A DNA stretch of 64,000 bases from Aurantibacter crassamenti. Its GTDB lineage: Bacteria > Bacteroidota > Bacteroidia > Flavobacteriales > Flavobacteriaceae. Below are positions 28,049 to 36,715 of the stretch, piece after piece. Location: the NCBI RefSeq assembly GCF_016811105.1, contig NZ_JAFBGM010000001.1, forward strand, positions 2,608,126 to 2,672,125. Direction: 5' to 3'. The position numbers and the translations under genes were made by a program. Under the pieces are notes generated by a model. That model saw only the letters and a list, made by a program, of their open reading frames with translations. It had not been told where the DNA came from and did no database searches. How positions within the stretch are numbered: the first letter of the stretch is position 1; every line of letters starts with the position of its first letter.

Positions 28049-29431
28049 ATGAAATATCAAATTGTTTTTCTATTTACTTTTTTACTGTGCATCTCATGTG
28101 GAGAAAAAAAGACTGCCGACACAACTATGGAAGATGAGAAAGTTGAAAAAGTAAAACTAATGACCTTGGATCCAGGTCATTTTCATGCAGCTTTAGTGCA
28201 TAAAAAAATGTATCCTCAAGTAGATTCAACAATATATGTTTTTGCCCCAGAAGGACCAGAAGTAAGAGATTTTCTAAAGAAAATTAATTCGTATGATTCT
28301 AGAGAAGATGAGCCAACCCAATGGAACGTTCAAGAAAATATTGGCGATGATTATTTGAATCAAATGATTGCTAAGAAACCTGGCAACGTTATGATTGTGG
28401 CGGGTAAAAACTCAAAGAAAATAGATTACATTTTAGCAGCGGTAAAAGCAGGTCTTAATGTGTATGCTGACAAACCGTTGGTAATTAATTCTGAAGGTTT
28501 TGAGAAGTTGAAAGAAGCATTCCGATTGGCAAAGGAGAATAAAGTGCTCATTTATGATATAATGACAGAACGTTTTGAGTCAACTACTATGATGCAGAAA
28601 TTGTTCTCAACTATGCCTGATGTTTTTGGTGAATTGGAAGACGGTACTGCTGAAGATCCTGCTATTGTTAAAGAAAGTGTACACCACTTTTTTAAGTATG
28701 TTTCAGGCCAACCTTTAGTTCGACCGGCTTGGTTTTTTGATATCAATGAAGAAGGTGAAGGTATTGTAGATGTGACTACTCATTTGGTGGATTTGGTGCA
28801 ATGGGAAGCTTTTCCTAATCAAATAATAGATAGTACAGATATTGAAATGATAAATGCAAGACGTTGGCCAACTGTACTAACTGCAGAAGAATTTGAAGGG
28901 GTTACAGGTCTTAGTGATTTTCCAGATTATTTAGATAAAGATTTGGTTAGTGAAAAACTTAATGTTTTTAGTAATGGTGAAATAACTTATAAAATAAAGG
29001 GTAAAGTAGCGAAAGTTTCAGTTATTTGGAATTATCAGGCGCCTGAAGGTACGGGTGATACGCATTTTAGTATTATGCGCGGTACCAAAAGTGATTTGAT
29101 TATTAAGCAAGGGCATGGTGAAGATTATAAGCCTGTATTATACGTTCGTCCGAAAGATAAATTAGAGTTTGAATCAATTATAAAAAGTGCTATTGAGGGT
29201 GAAGTTCAAGCAAACTTTAAAGGCACAACTTATAAGCCTATGACTGATGGTACATGGCGAATTGATATTCCAGAAGAATTTAAAATTGGTCATGAAGCGC
29301 ATTTCGGACAAGTTACAGCAAACTATCTAAAGTATTTAGAAGCTGGAAAACTGCCAGAGTGGGAAGTGCCAAATATGATAACTAAATATTACACAACAAT
29401 AGAAGCATATAAGAAGGCTAATGAAAATTAG
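28049..29431 (+). CDS. Gfo/Idh/MocA-like oxidoreductase lipoprotein
   Basis: A 460-residue lipoprotein (lipobox LLCISC, about Cys17) of the putative-oxidoreductase group related to Gfo/Idh/MocA. It shows KLMTLDPGHFHAALVHKKMY in place of a classical GxGxxG, then MIVAGKNSKKIDYILAAVKAG and NVYADKPLVINSEGFEKL with the conserved DKP. The C-terminal domain has EGIVDVTTHLVDLVQWEAFP. The lack of a standard glycine-rich loop leaves cofactor use uncertain. It follows the Tat-exported dehydrogenase after a 99-base gap with a hairpin, and ends in a terminator that overlaps its stop codon. Confidence 0.8.
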   Translation: MKYQIVFLFTFLLCISCGEKKTADTTMEDEKVEKVKLMTLDPGHFHAALVHKKMYPQVDSTIYVFAPEGPEVRDFLKKINSYDSREDEPTQWNVQENIGDDYLNQMIAKKPGNVMIVAGKNSKKIDYILAAVKAGLNVYADKPLVINSEGFEKLKEAFRLAKENKVLIYDIMTERFESTTMMQKLFSTMPDVFGELEDGTAEDPAIVKESVHHFFKYVSGQPLVRPAWFFDINEEGEGIVDVTTHLVDLVQWEAFPNQIIDSTDIEMINARRWPTVLTAEEFEGVTGLSDFPDYLDKDLVSEKLNVFSNGEITYKIKGKVAKVSVIWNYQAPEGTGDTHFSIMRGTKSDLIIKQGHGEDYKPVLYVRPKDKLEFESIIKSAIEGEVQANFKGTTYKPMTDGTWRIDIPEEFKIGHEAHFGQVTANYLKYLEAGKLPEWEVPNMITKYYTTIEAYKKANEN

Positions 29432-29437
29432 CCTTTT
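29414..29437 (+). terminator. Terminator overlapping the stop codon of the Gfo/Idh/MocA lipoprotein gene
   Basis: AAGGCTAAT (29414-29422), GAAA loop, ATTAGCCTT (29427-29435) and a short T run. The 9-bp stem with a GNRA-type loop contains the TAG stop at 29429-29431. Confidence 0.75.
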
Positions 29438-29504
29438 AGTATTTTCTTGTGTAATTGAGTAAACTAATAGGGACAATATCTATTCTTTTCTTATCTAAGT
29501 AAGA

Positions 29505-29939
29505 TTATTCAAGATTATCTATAATATCCTTATATTCTAAGAAAAATGCTTCTAGTTGCTTCATATTGGCATCTAGAAATTGCATAGTTTCTTGCCATGA
29601 GTTTTTATTATGAATAGAAACATTATCCTTTTCTAAATAAATTCTAGAGATTTCTTTGCCGTTTTCAAGCAGATACGAATCGTCAAAAATAGCTTCTGGC
29701 CAGTATTCATCCGTCAGAATAGATTTTAATGAAATAAGTTTTTCCCAAAGTAAAATTCTTCGTTCTAAATTATCGGTGTCGACGTCCATGGCAACTCGAG
29801 CCTTTTTTACATCGAAATCAAATTTGAACTGCAACCCTTTGATTCTTGTGTTGTATAAAATCCATTTTCTGGGATAGGACTTACCAAAGGCAATCCAAAA
29901 TTCTTGGCGGAGTTTTTTTGATTCTTCTTTACTAAACAT
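29505..29939 (-). CDS. DUF4268 domain protein
   Basis: A 144-residue cytoplasmic protein, nearly all of it a DUF4268 domain: KLRQEFWIAFGKSYPRKWIL, then KFDFDVKKARVAMDVD, and a C-terminal helical part ending FFLEYKDIIDNLE. The function is unknown; the fold is often linked to nuclease-like proteins but no catalytic residues are evident here. Its ATG overlaps the stop of the ZIP gene (TAATG), which suggests translational coupling. Confidence 0.85.
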   Translation of the reverse strand: MFSKEESKKLRQEFWIAFGKSYPRKWILYNTRIKGLQFKFDFDVKKARVAMDVDTDNLERRILLWEKLISLKSILTDEYWPEAIFDDSYLLENGKEISRIYLEKDNVSIHNKNSWQETMQFLDANMKQLEAFFLEYKDIIDNLE

Positions 29940-30610
29940 TATACAAAATAGGCAATAGCAATACCGAGTACGATTACGGCTAATTTTCTTAGGTTGAAGG
30001 TGTGTTCTTCAGAGCTTTCAAAAAGTATGACGGTAGAAATATGAAGAAAAACACCAATGACCAATGAAGTTATCGGAATATAATATTCAGCAACAGCTTT
30101 AAAATTAGCAGAGATATAGGTGCCTATTGGTGTCATAAATGCAAAAAGTACAATAAATAAAACCGCCTTTACCAGTGTTATTTTAGAGTTCAATAAAAAG
30201 ATACTCAATATTATGGCTATCGGCACTTTGTGAATTAAAATTCCGTAGATTATTGAGCCATCATGATCAATAGGAAACCCCTCTAATAGTGAATGAATAC
30301 ACAAGCTAGCAAAGACTAATAATGGAAAATCACTTTTTTCACTATCAATATGTACATGCCCATGCTCAGCACCCTTAGAGAAGAATTCAAGGAAAATTTG
30401 CAATAAAATTCCTGACATAATTAAGAGTCCCACTGTTTTGGGATCTGAATGCTCATAAACTTCAGGTAATAATTCAAAAATTGTAAGCGCCAATAAAAAG
30501 GCTCCACTAAATGCAAGTAAGAGTTTAAAGTTACTTCTGTTCTTCGGTTTAGTTACAAAGACAAATATAAAACTCAGCAATACTGCCAGTATAGGTAATA
30601 AATAAATCAT
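29939..30610 (-). CDS. ZIP family divalent metal transporter
   Basis: A 223-residue membrane protein with about eight hydrophobic helices. The ATG at 30610 gives MIYLLPILAVLLSFIFVFV, a first helix; a longer frame to 30676 adds non-conserved residues and is not favoured. Metal-site motifs of the family are HSLLEGFPID in helix IV and HKVPIAIIL in helix V. A His/Asp segment (GAEHGHVHIDSEKSD) is the variable cytoplasmic loop. It imports a divalent metal such as zinc or iron; which one cannot be read. It is coupled to the DUF4268 gene. Confidence 0.9.
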   Translation of the reverse strand: MIYLLPILAVLLSFIFVFVTKPKNRSNFKLLLAFSGAFLLALTIFELLPEVYEHSDPKTVGLLIMSGILLQIFLEFFSKGAEHGHVHIDSEKSDFPLLVFASLCIHSLLEGFPIDHDGSIIYGILIHKVPIAIILSIFLLNSKITLVKAVLFIVLFAFMTPIGTYISANFKAVAEYYIPITSLVIGVFLHISTVILFESSEEHTFNLRKLAVIVLGIAIAYFV

Positions 30611-30688
30611 TTGGTAAGTTGGCTTTCTTGTAAATTGAATGTCAAGGCACAAAAATACTGTATTTTTACGCCACAATTTATCGTAGCT

Positions 30689-31855
30689 ATGAACAATAAT
30701 TTTAAAATGGTCGCAAAGACCCTATTTGGTTTTGAAGAAATATTAGCCAAAGAAATTCGAAATTTAGGAGGAGGGAATGTTGTGCCTGGAGTTCGGAGTG
30801 TTTCTTTTGAGGGTGATGTTGGCTTTATGTATAAGGCCAATCTTTGCGCAAGAACAGCCATTAAAATTATTAAGCCCATACATTCATTTACGGTGAGAAA
30901 TGAAAATGAACTCTACCGTAATATTTATGCAATGGACTGGGCAGAGTATTTAGCTGTTGATATGACATTAGCGATTGATACCACTGTAAATTCTGATAAT
31001 TTCACGCATTCACTTTACGTTTCACAAAAAGTAAAAGATGCAATTGTCGATAAATTTAGAGATACCGATGGTAAACGCCCAGATGTAGATGTGAAAAATC
31101 CTGATTTACGAATAAATATTCATATTCAAAAAGAGCATTGTAATGTTTCTATAGATAGTTCGGGAAGATCATTGCATCAACGTGGATATCGTACCGCAAC
31201 CAATATTGCACCGATAAATGAGGTACTGGCAGCCGGATTACTATTAATGAGCGGATGGCACGGGCAATCTGACTTCATGGATCCAATGTGTGGTAGTGGT
31301 ACGCTTTTAACTGAAGCAGCAATGATTGCATGCAATATACCAGCAAACATTAATAGAAAAGGGTTTGCTTTTGAGAAATGGCATGATTTTGACCAAGAGT
31401 TATTTGATAAAATTGTTGAGGTTTGCTTAAATAAAACACAAGAGTTTAGGCATAAAATAATAGGATATGATAAAGCGCCATCTGCAGTTAGAAAAGCTGG
31501 TGACAACATTGAAAATGCCAATTTAGATGACTATATAACTGTTGATCGAAAGAATTTCTTTCAAACAGAAAAGCAAACTGAAGGCCCATTGCATATGGTT
31601 TTTAACCCGCCCTATGGTGAGCGATTAAATCTTGATATGGAAGAATTTTATGCTTCAATTGGCGATACATTAAAGCAAGGATATCCTGGTACAAATGCAT
31701 GGCTAATTACTTCTAATATGGAGGCTTTGAAATACGTTGGATTGCGAACTTCTAAGAAAATAAAAGTGTTTAATAGCCATCTAGAATCTAGATTTGTTAA
31801 GTATGAGATGTATGAAGGCAGTAGAAAAAGACAAGATAAGAATGAAATAGAATAA
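30689..31855 (+). CDS. THUMP-domain 23S rRNA guanine-N2 methyltransferase (RlmL-like)
   Basis: A 388-residue methyltransferase; the ATG at 30689 (MNNNFKMVAKTLFGFEEILAKEI) is the conserved start, while the frame runs open further upstream. Residues about 45-160 are a THUMP RNA-binding domain. The Rossmann part has FMDPMCGSGTLLTEAAMIA (SAM binding) and the catalytic MVFNPPYGERL. It matches the N-terminal methyltransferase half of RlmL, which makes m2G2445 in 23S rRNA; the RlmK half is absent, as is usual outside Gammaproteobacteria. It is divergent from the ZIP gene. Confidence 0.92.
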   Translation: MNNNFKMVAKTLFGFEEILAKEIRNLGGGNVVPGVRSVSFEGDVGFMYKANLCARTAIKIIKPIHSFTVRNENELYRNIYAMDWAEYLAVDMTLAIDTTVNSDNFTHSLYVSQKVKDAIVDKFRDTDGKRPDVDVKNPDLRINIHIQKEHCNVSIDSSGRSLHQRGYRTATNIAPINEVLAAGLLLMSGWHGQSDFMDPMCGSGTLLTEAAMIACNIPANINRKGFAFEKWHDFDQELFDKIVEVCLNKTQEFRHKIIGYDKAPSAVRKAGDNIENANLDDYITVDRKNFFQTEKQTEGPLHMVFNPPYGERLNLDMEEFYASIGDTLKQGYPGTNAWLITSNMEALKYVGLRTSKKIKVFNSHLESRFVKYEMYEGSRKRQDKNEIE

Positions 31856-31860
31856 CTAAT

Positions 31861-32646
31861 CTATTCTTCAATTTCTGGTTCAATTTTAGGTTCTTCTTTA
31901 ATCTTTTTAGGTTTCTTCGCTTTTTTATAAAGAGGAAGAAAATAGGTTAATGTATAATTATAACCGACACCAAATTTGCTACCATCGGTAACTTTATTGA
32001 ATCCTGGGATGAATAAATCATGAAAATTAGTATCTCGATTGCCATTGGTTATTAAGTATCCTATTCGAGCACTAAATCCCAGATAAATATTTGCGAATAA
32101 TTCACCTTTAATACCAACCACGCCTTCTAACCATGAAGCCGTACGGCCATCGAATTCTTGTGCAACTAAACTGCCTTGCGGAAAATCTGAATCATTCCAA
32201 TAACGTTCAGCATCGTAGATTTGATAATTATTTAGGGTCTGACTATAGGTGCCAAAAGCATAACGACCACCAACATAGATTGAATTTTGTTCACCGTACC
32301 AATTGGCATAGGTATTATAATCTACGCCTAATTTAATGTAGCTACCTGATGTTGTAAAATTATATAGGCTTTCTTGTTTTGTTTTTTTCTCATTCCCAAA
32401 TTCACCAGCTATATACAATTTGTAATTCAATCTATAATCACCAACAAATTCAATACCGCTGTAACCTTCTGCTAATAATTGGGTAACTGGCCGACTCAAA
32501 TCTACACCAAAACGAATACCATATTTCTGCTTATGAATTTGCGGAATCGTATCTTTTGGAGTAGTTGCCAACGAATCTGATTCTGATTGGGCAGTACCAA
32601 ATGCAAAAACAAATACGAAGCAAAGACTAATGAAATATCTTGACAT
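31861..32646 (-). CDS. DUF6048 family outer-membrane-like protein
   Basis: A 261-residue exported protein with a signal peptide ending around residue 19 (FAFGTAQ). Alternating beta-strand segments (YGIRFGVDLSRPVTQLL, FVGDYRLNYKLYIAGEFG, YIKLGVDYNTYANWYG, IYVGGRYAFGTYSQTL) fit a small outer-membrane barrel. A Lys/Glu tail ends the protein. Its start overlaps the previous gene by 20 bases. DUF6452-DUF6048 next to rlmD is a recurring order in Flavobacteriaceae. No function is known. Confidence 0.82.
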   Translation of the reverse strand: MSRYFISLCFVFVFAFGTAQSESDSLATTPKDTIPQIHKQKYGIRFGVDLSRPVTQLLAEGYSGIEFVGDYRLNYKLYIAGEFGNEKKTKQESLYNFTTSGSYIKLGVDYNTYANWYGEQNSIYVGGRYAFGTYSQTLNNYQIYDAERYWNDSDFPQGSLVAQEFDGRTASWLEGVVGIKGELFANIYLGFSARIGYLITNGNRDTNFHDLFIPGFNKVTDGSKFGVGYNYTLTYFLPLYKKAKKPKKIKEEPKIEPEIEE

Positions 32647-33124
32647 TGGCTATGGTATCTGTTACAATTAAAGTATCCGTTATAATTTCTATTCCTTTCA
32701 TCCAGTTATTTTCTGTAGAAATAGTGCCGGTAATATTTTCAAAACTCATGACGTACCCACAAGCTCGTGATTTGAATATTTCATTAAGTTCATAATTAAG
32801 AACTAAAGTGTCAATGTCAGCTGTAGTTTCATCTTCAGGGTCTAGGTTTCTGGTAATGATAAATGAAGTTGCAATGGTGTCAGATCGTAGTGGTAATTTT
32901 ATTTCAGTGGTAGAAACATTAGTAATTACGGCATAAACAGAATCTCCAATAAAACCTTGAACTTTTAATTCACTTACTTCCTTAAGTGAAGTTGTATCAA
33001 AAAAATCATAAAAGCGAACAACCAATTGTGGAGTGGCAGCGTCAATACAGATATCGTCTTTTTCACATCCAGAGAAAAAAATAATTCCTGAGAAAATAAT
33101 TATGAATAAAGCAATTCTTTTCAT
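32627..33124 (-). CDS. DUF6452 family lipoprotein
   Basis: A 165-residue lipoprotein (lipobox FFSGC, about Cys20). The mature part begins with a conserved-looking CIDAATPQLVVRFYDF and continues as beta-rich sequence ending in VTDTIANVKIFH. It lies between rlmD (3-base gap) and DUF6048 (20-base overlap), so the three form one operon. The family has no known function; a barrel-associated periplasmic role with DUF6048 is a guess from the coupling. Confidence 0.82.
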   Translation of the reverse strand: MKRIALFIIIFSGIIFFSGCEKDDICIDAATPQLVVRFYDFFDTTSLKEVSELKVQGFIGDSVYAVITNVSTTEIKLPLRSDTIATSFIITRNLDPEDETTADIDTLVLNYELNEIFKSRACGYVMSFENITGTISTENNWMKGIEIITDTLIVTDTIANVKIFH

Positions 33125-33127
33125 GGG

Positions 33128-34537
33128 CTATCGCTTTTCCAAAAGTACAACATTTTCAACATGATGTGTTTGCGGAAACATGTCAACCGGTTGCACTTTT
33201 TTTACCACATAATCCGCGTCCATTAATTCAAGATCCCTAGCCTGAGTAGCGCTATTGCAACTCACATAAACTATTTTTTTTGGTGAGATGTTTAGAATCT
33301 GTTGCACTACATCTTTATGCATTCCGTCTCGTGGCGGATCTGTAATAATAACATCAGGGTGACCATTTGTGGTAATAAATTCTTCATTGAAAACATTTTT
33401 CATGTCTCCAACAAAGAAATCAGTATTCTCAATATTATTGCGCTTTGCATTTTCTTTAGCATCAATAATGGCTTCAGGTACCGCCTCAATACCTACTACT
33501 TTTTTCACATCTCTTGCAATAAATTGTGCTATAGTGCCAGTACCAGTATATAAGTCATACACAAGGTCATCTTTCGATAATTCTGCGAAATCTCTTGTAA
33601 CTTTATATAATTCATATGCTTGATCGGAATTTGTTTGGTAGAAAGACTTTGCATTTATTTTAAACTGTAGGCCTTCCATTTGTTCAAAAATGTGGTCTCT
33701 ACCTTTAAAACAAATAATATCTTGATCGTAAATAGTATCGTTCTGTTTTTGGTTAACCACGTACTGTAGTGAAGTTATATTCTTAAAAGTTTCAGCTACA
33801 TGATTTAAAAGCAACTCTCGTTTTGTTTTATCATCCTCAAAAAACTGAATTAAAATCATTATTTCACCCGTTGATGAAGTGCGAATCATCAGTGTACGCA
33901 ATAGTCCGTGTTGATTTCTGGGATTAAAAAATGTGAGTCCGTTCTTTTCAGAAAATTCTTTTATTTCGTTACGAATAGCATTTGATGGGTCTGCTTGAAG
34001 GTGACATTTTTCAATATGTAGAATTTTATCCCACATTCCTGGAATATGAAATCCTAAGGCATTTTTATTTTCAAATATAGTGTCAGATTGAAGCTCTTCT
34101 AAGGTTAGCCATCTGCTATCTGAAAAAGAGAACTCCATTTTATTTCTATAGAAATACTGCTCTTTTGAACCGAGAATAGGGGTAACCTCAGGTAATTCTA
34201 AATGACCAATACGTCTCAGGTTGTTTTCTACTTCTTTTTGTTTGTAAAAAAGTTGATGTTCGTAACCCATATCTTGCCATTTGCAACCACCACAAACTCC
34301 AAAATGTTGGCATTCCGGTTCAACTCTTTTGTCAGAAAGTGTATGAAAATTGGTAGCAACCCCTTCAAAATAGGACTTTCTTTTTTTAGTAGTCTGCACA
34401 TCAACCACATCACCTGGTACAGTATTGGTTAAGAAAATAACCCTTCCATCTGGGGCTTTTCCAATGGTTTTGCCTTTGGCACCGGCATCAACAACTTCTA
34501 CATTTTCAAAAACCTGGCGTCTGTTCTTTTTTCGCAT
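33128..34537 (-). CDS. rlmD: 23S rRNA (uracil-C5)-methyltransferase, RlmD/RumA type
   Basis: A 469-residue enzyme making 5-methyluracil in 23S rRNA. It has an N-terminal TRAM domain (about residues 8-65), an iron-sulfur cysteine cluster (CQHFGVCGGCKWQD), a SAM-binding region (LVYDLYTGTGTIAQFIA), the IITDPPRDGMHKDV motif and the catalytic cysteine in VYVSCNSATQARDL. Sub-type is assigned from the presence of all four Fe-S cysteines. The start is ATG; a CAAAAATA (TATTTTTG on the minus strand) lies only 5 bases upstream, so the message may have almost no leader. Confidence 0.92.
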   Translation of the reverse strand: MRKKNRRQVFENVEVVDAGAKGKTIGKAPDGRVIFLTNTVPGDVVDVQTTKKRKSYFEGVATNFHTLSDKRVEPECQHFGVCGGCKWQDMGYEHQLFYKQKEVENNLRRIGHLELPEVTPILGSKEQYFYRNKMEFSFSDSRWLTLEELQSDTIFENKNALGFHIPGMWDKILHIEKCHLQADPSNAIRNEIKEFSEKNGLTFFNPRNQHGLLRTLMIRTSSTGEIMILIQFFEDDKTKRELLLNHVAETFKNITSLQYVVNQKQNDTIYDQDIICFKGRDHIFEQMEGLQFKINAKSFYQTNSDQAYELYKVTRDFAELSKDDLVYDLYTGTGTIAQFIARDVKKVVGIEAVPEAIIDAKENAKRNNIENTDFFVGDMKNVFNEEFITTNGHPDVIITDPPRDGMHKDVVQQILNISPKKIVYVSCNSATQARDLELMDADYVVKKVQPVDMFPQTHHVENVVLLEKR

Positions 34538-35112
34538 GGGTCAAAAATAAGAATAGCGATGCACTTTATAGGCTAATTTTTGAGGCTTTACTATTAAAAA
34601 AAGTTAAAACTAAATTCTTTGACACTAAAAATAAGTAGCGTTGAAAAATAGAAAAAGGCTCATCTTACGAAGAACCCTTTTCATTCAAACAACCGAACCA
34701 AACTAAAATTATGATATTCTTTCTGTAAATATATTTTAACAATAATTCAAATAATTGAATTTGAGCTATTTGCGTGTTAATTTGTAATTAATTATAAGAA
34801 CACTATTGTGGGGTTGTTAAATGAATAACATTGAATTAATAATACATAATAGTGTCTATAATTTAAGACACAACATTTATAGATAAGTCACTTTTTAGAA
34901 CTAAAATTTTATAAAAAATTAATTTGCTTAATAAAATGAGAGCTAAACGAATAATATAAATTGATAGAGATTTAGTAATTTAGGCCCTCTACAAGGATGA
35001 TTTCTCTCCCACGCTGAATTTTCGACGCTTCGAAAGGAAAAAGGTATAGAAGGAATTACTGAAGTTTTAAAAGAGGCATATTTTAAAAATGTCTCATAAA
35101 GTAATTTACATC
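34538..35112. other. Long gene-free gap with hairpins and a possible gene remnant
   Basis: No complete gene is visible in about 575 bases. Present are: a terminator-like hairpin (34652-34682) followed by an AAC-rich leader and a five-codon ATG frame (34710-34727); an ACACTATT/AATAGTGT inverted repeat (34800-34807, 34848-34855); GTGTCT/AGACAC arms (34852-34857, 34866-34871); and an open frame without start (35001-35099) in a locally more GC-rich stretch. A decayed gene, a small RNA or a long leader for the aminotransferase are the options. Confidence 0.5.
34652..34682. terminator. Terminator-like hairpin in the gap
   Basis: AAAAAGG (34652-34658) pairs with CCTTTT (34676-34681), with partial inner pairing. 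On the minus strand a T-rich tract follows, so it could end a minus-strand transcript from the gap. On the plus strand it could be a leader hairpin. Confidence 0.4.
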
Positions 35113-36357
35113 ATGTCGGTTTTAGAAAAAATAACATCTAGAGATGCAATAGCATTAGAAGATAAGTATGGCGCTCACAATTACCACCCATTACCCGTTG
35201 TATTGAACAGGGGGGAGGGCGTATTTGTTTGGGATGTTGAAGGGAAAAAATATTACGACTTTCTTTCAGCATATTCCGCAATAAATCAAGGGCATTGTCA
35301 TCCAAAAATAGTAGGGGCTTTAGTCAATCAAGCGCAAAAATTGACCTTAACATCAAGGGCGTTTCACAATGATGTGTTGGGCAAATATGAAAAATTTGCG
35401 TGTGAAGTTTTCGGTTTCGATAAGCTTTTACCCATGAATACTGGTGCAGAAGCTGTAGAGACAGCATTAAAAATTTGCAGAAAATGGGCATATGAGAAAA
35501 AAGGGGTTGATGAAAATGAGGCACAAATAATTGTTTGTGAAAATAATTTTCATGGCCGTACCACTACTATTATTTCATTTTCAAATGATCCTGTTGCACG
35601 AGAAAATTTCGGACCGTTTACAGATGGTTTTATAAAAATTGAATACAATAATTTACAAGCTCTTGAGAAGGTTTTAGATGCCGACTCAAATATTGCAGGT
35701 TTTTTAGTAGAGCCTATTCAAGGTGAAGCGGGGGTGTATGTGCCGTCAGAAGATTATTTAGCTAAGGCGAAGGCTTTGTGTGAAAAATATAATGTACTTT
35801 TTATTGCAGATGAAGTACAAACAGGTATAGCAAGAACTGGTAAAATGCTTGCAGTCGACCATGAAAATGTAAAACCAGATATTTTGATTTTAGGTAAAGC
35901 ACTTTCTGGTGGAGTGTATCCTGTTTCAGCTGTTCTTGCAAATGATACAATAATGGAAGTAATTCAACCTGGCAACCATGGAAGTACTTTTGGAGGAAAC
36001 CCAATAGCAGCTGCTGTGGCAATGGCTGCATTGAATGTGGTTCAAGATGAGAATTTGGCTCAAAATGCTCTTGAACTAGGAGAATTGTTTAGAGTTGAAA
36101 TGAATGCTTTTATTGCAAATTCATCTATCGTAAATAAAGTACGTGGTAAAGGTTTGCTTAACGCAATTTTAATTAATGATACTGAAGACAGTTCTACTGC
36201 CTGGGATATTTGTTTGGCTTTGAAAGAAAACGGTCTTTTAGCAAAACCAACTCATGGCAATATCATCAGATTTGCACCACCATTGGTAATGAACAAAGAG
36301 CAGTTGCTTGATTGTGTCGCTATAATTACTAAAACGCTAGCAACATTTGAAAAGTAA
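35113..36357 (+). CDS. rocD: Ornithine--oxo-acid transaminase
   Basis: A 414-residue PLP enzyme converting ornithine and 2-oxoglutarate to glutamate semialdehyde and glutamate. The conserved N-terminus [20 protein letters not shown] fixes the start at 35113; an ATG 24 bases upstream is less likely. Motifs are [60 protein letters not shown] and the PLP lysine in [15 protein letters not shown]. It is a single-gene unit ended by a strong hairpin terminator. Confidence 0.95.
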   Translation: MSVLEKITSRDAIALEDKYGAHNYHPLPVVLNRGEGVFVWDVEGKKYYDFLSAYSAINQGHCHPKIVGALVNQAQKLTLTSRAFHNDVLGKYEKFACEVFGFDKLLPMNTGAEAVETALKICRKWAYEKKGVDENEAQIIVCENNFHGRTTTIISFSNDPVARENFGPFTDGFIKIEYNNLQALEKVLDADSNIAGFLVEPIQGEAGVYVPSEDYLAKAKALCEKYNVLFIADEVQTGIARTGKMLAVDHENVKPDILILGKALSGGVYPVSAVLANDTIMEVIQPGNHGSTFGGNPIAAAVAMAALNVVQDENLAQNALELGELFRVEMNAFIANSSIVNKVRGKGLLNAILINDTEDSSTAWDICLALKENGLLAKPTHGNIIRFAPPLVMNKEQLLDCVAIITKTLATFEK

Positions 36358-36365
36358 AATATAAC

Positions 36366-36400
36366 AACCTGACCTTATGAACTAAGGTCAGGTTATTTTT
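36366..36400. terminator. Terminator between rocD and the CCC-motif genes
   Basis: AACCTGACCTTA (36366-36377) and its exact complement (36383-36394) form a 12-bp stem with a 5-base loop, then ATTTTTATTT. It serves rocD, and its A-rich other side may serve the convergent minus-strand gene. Confidence 0.88.
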
Positions 36401-36710
36401 ATTTAAATGCTTCCCAATCATTGGCTGAAACCAAAGCGAATATTACTCCGAAGTATATAATTGTTAATATTAGAAGTATAAAAGCGATTCCTAAGCCAAT
36501 ATAGGATAGTAATTTACCGGTTTTTGCATTTTCATAGCCGGTATATCTGTTAGGGTCTTGCTCGTGTAATTTCTTAGCACTATTGGCGCTTGACAAGCCA
36601 ATTATACTGAAAATTGCACCAAAAGGACCACAACAAAACATTGTAAGTACAATAGATAAAATACCCATTGTTAGTGCGTTTGATGCACCTGGTAGTTTTT
36701 CTAAATTCAT
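36399..36710 (-). CDS. CCC-motif membrane protein
   Basis: A 103-residue protein with two hydrophobic helices (about 13-37 and 68-95). The first holds a cysteine pair (TMFCCGPFGAIFSIIGLSSA), then a small loop with KKLHEQDPNRYTGYENAKTG. This is the CCC-motif (DUF4190-like) family of Flavobacteriia. It follows a paralog after a 5-base gap. The function is unknown; the cysteines near the membrane could be lipid-modified or bind metal. Confidence 0.8.
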   Translation of the reverse strand: MNLEKLPGASNALTMGILSIVLTMFCCGPFGAIFSIIGLSSANSAKKLHEQDPNRYTGYENAKTGKLLSYIGLGIAFILLILTIIYFGVIFALVSANDWEAFK

Positions 36711-36715
36711 GATAA

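Noticed and set aside
33302-33623. Overlapping plus-strand frames inside rlmD
   Set aside because: Antisense shadows of conserved coding sequence with no signal or domain.
34710-34727. Five-codon ATG frame in the long gap considered as a leader peptide gene
   Set aside because: Too short, no repeated regulatory codons, and followed by a long gap before the next gene.
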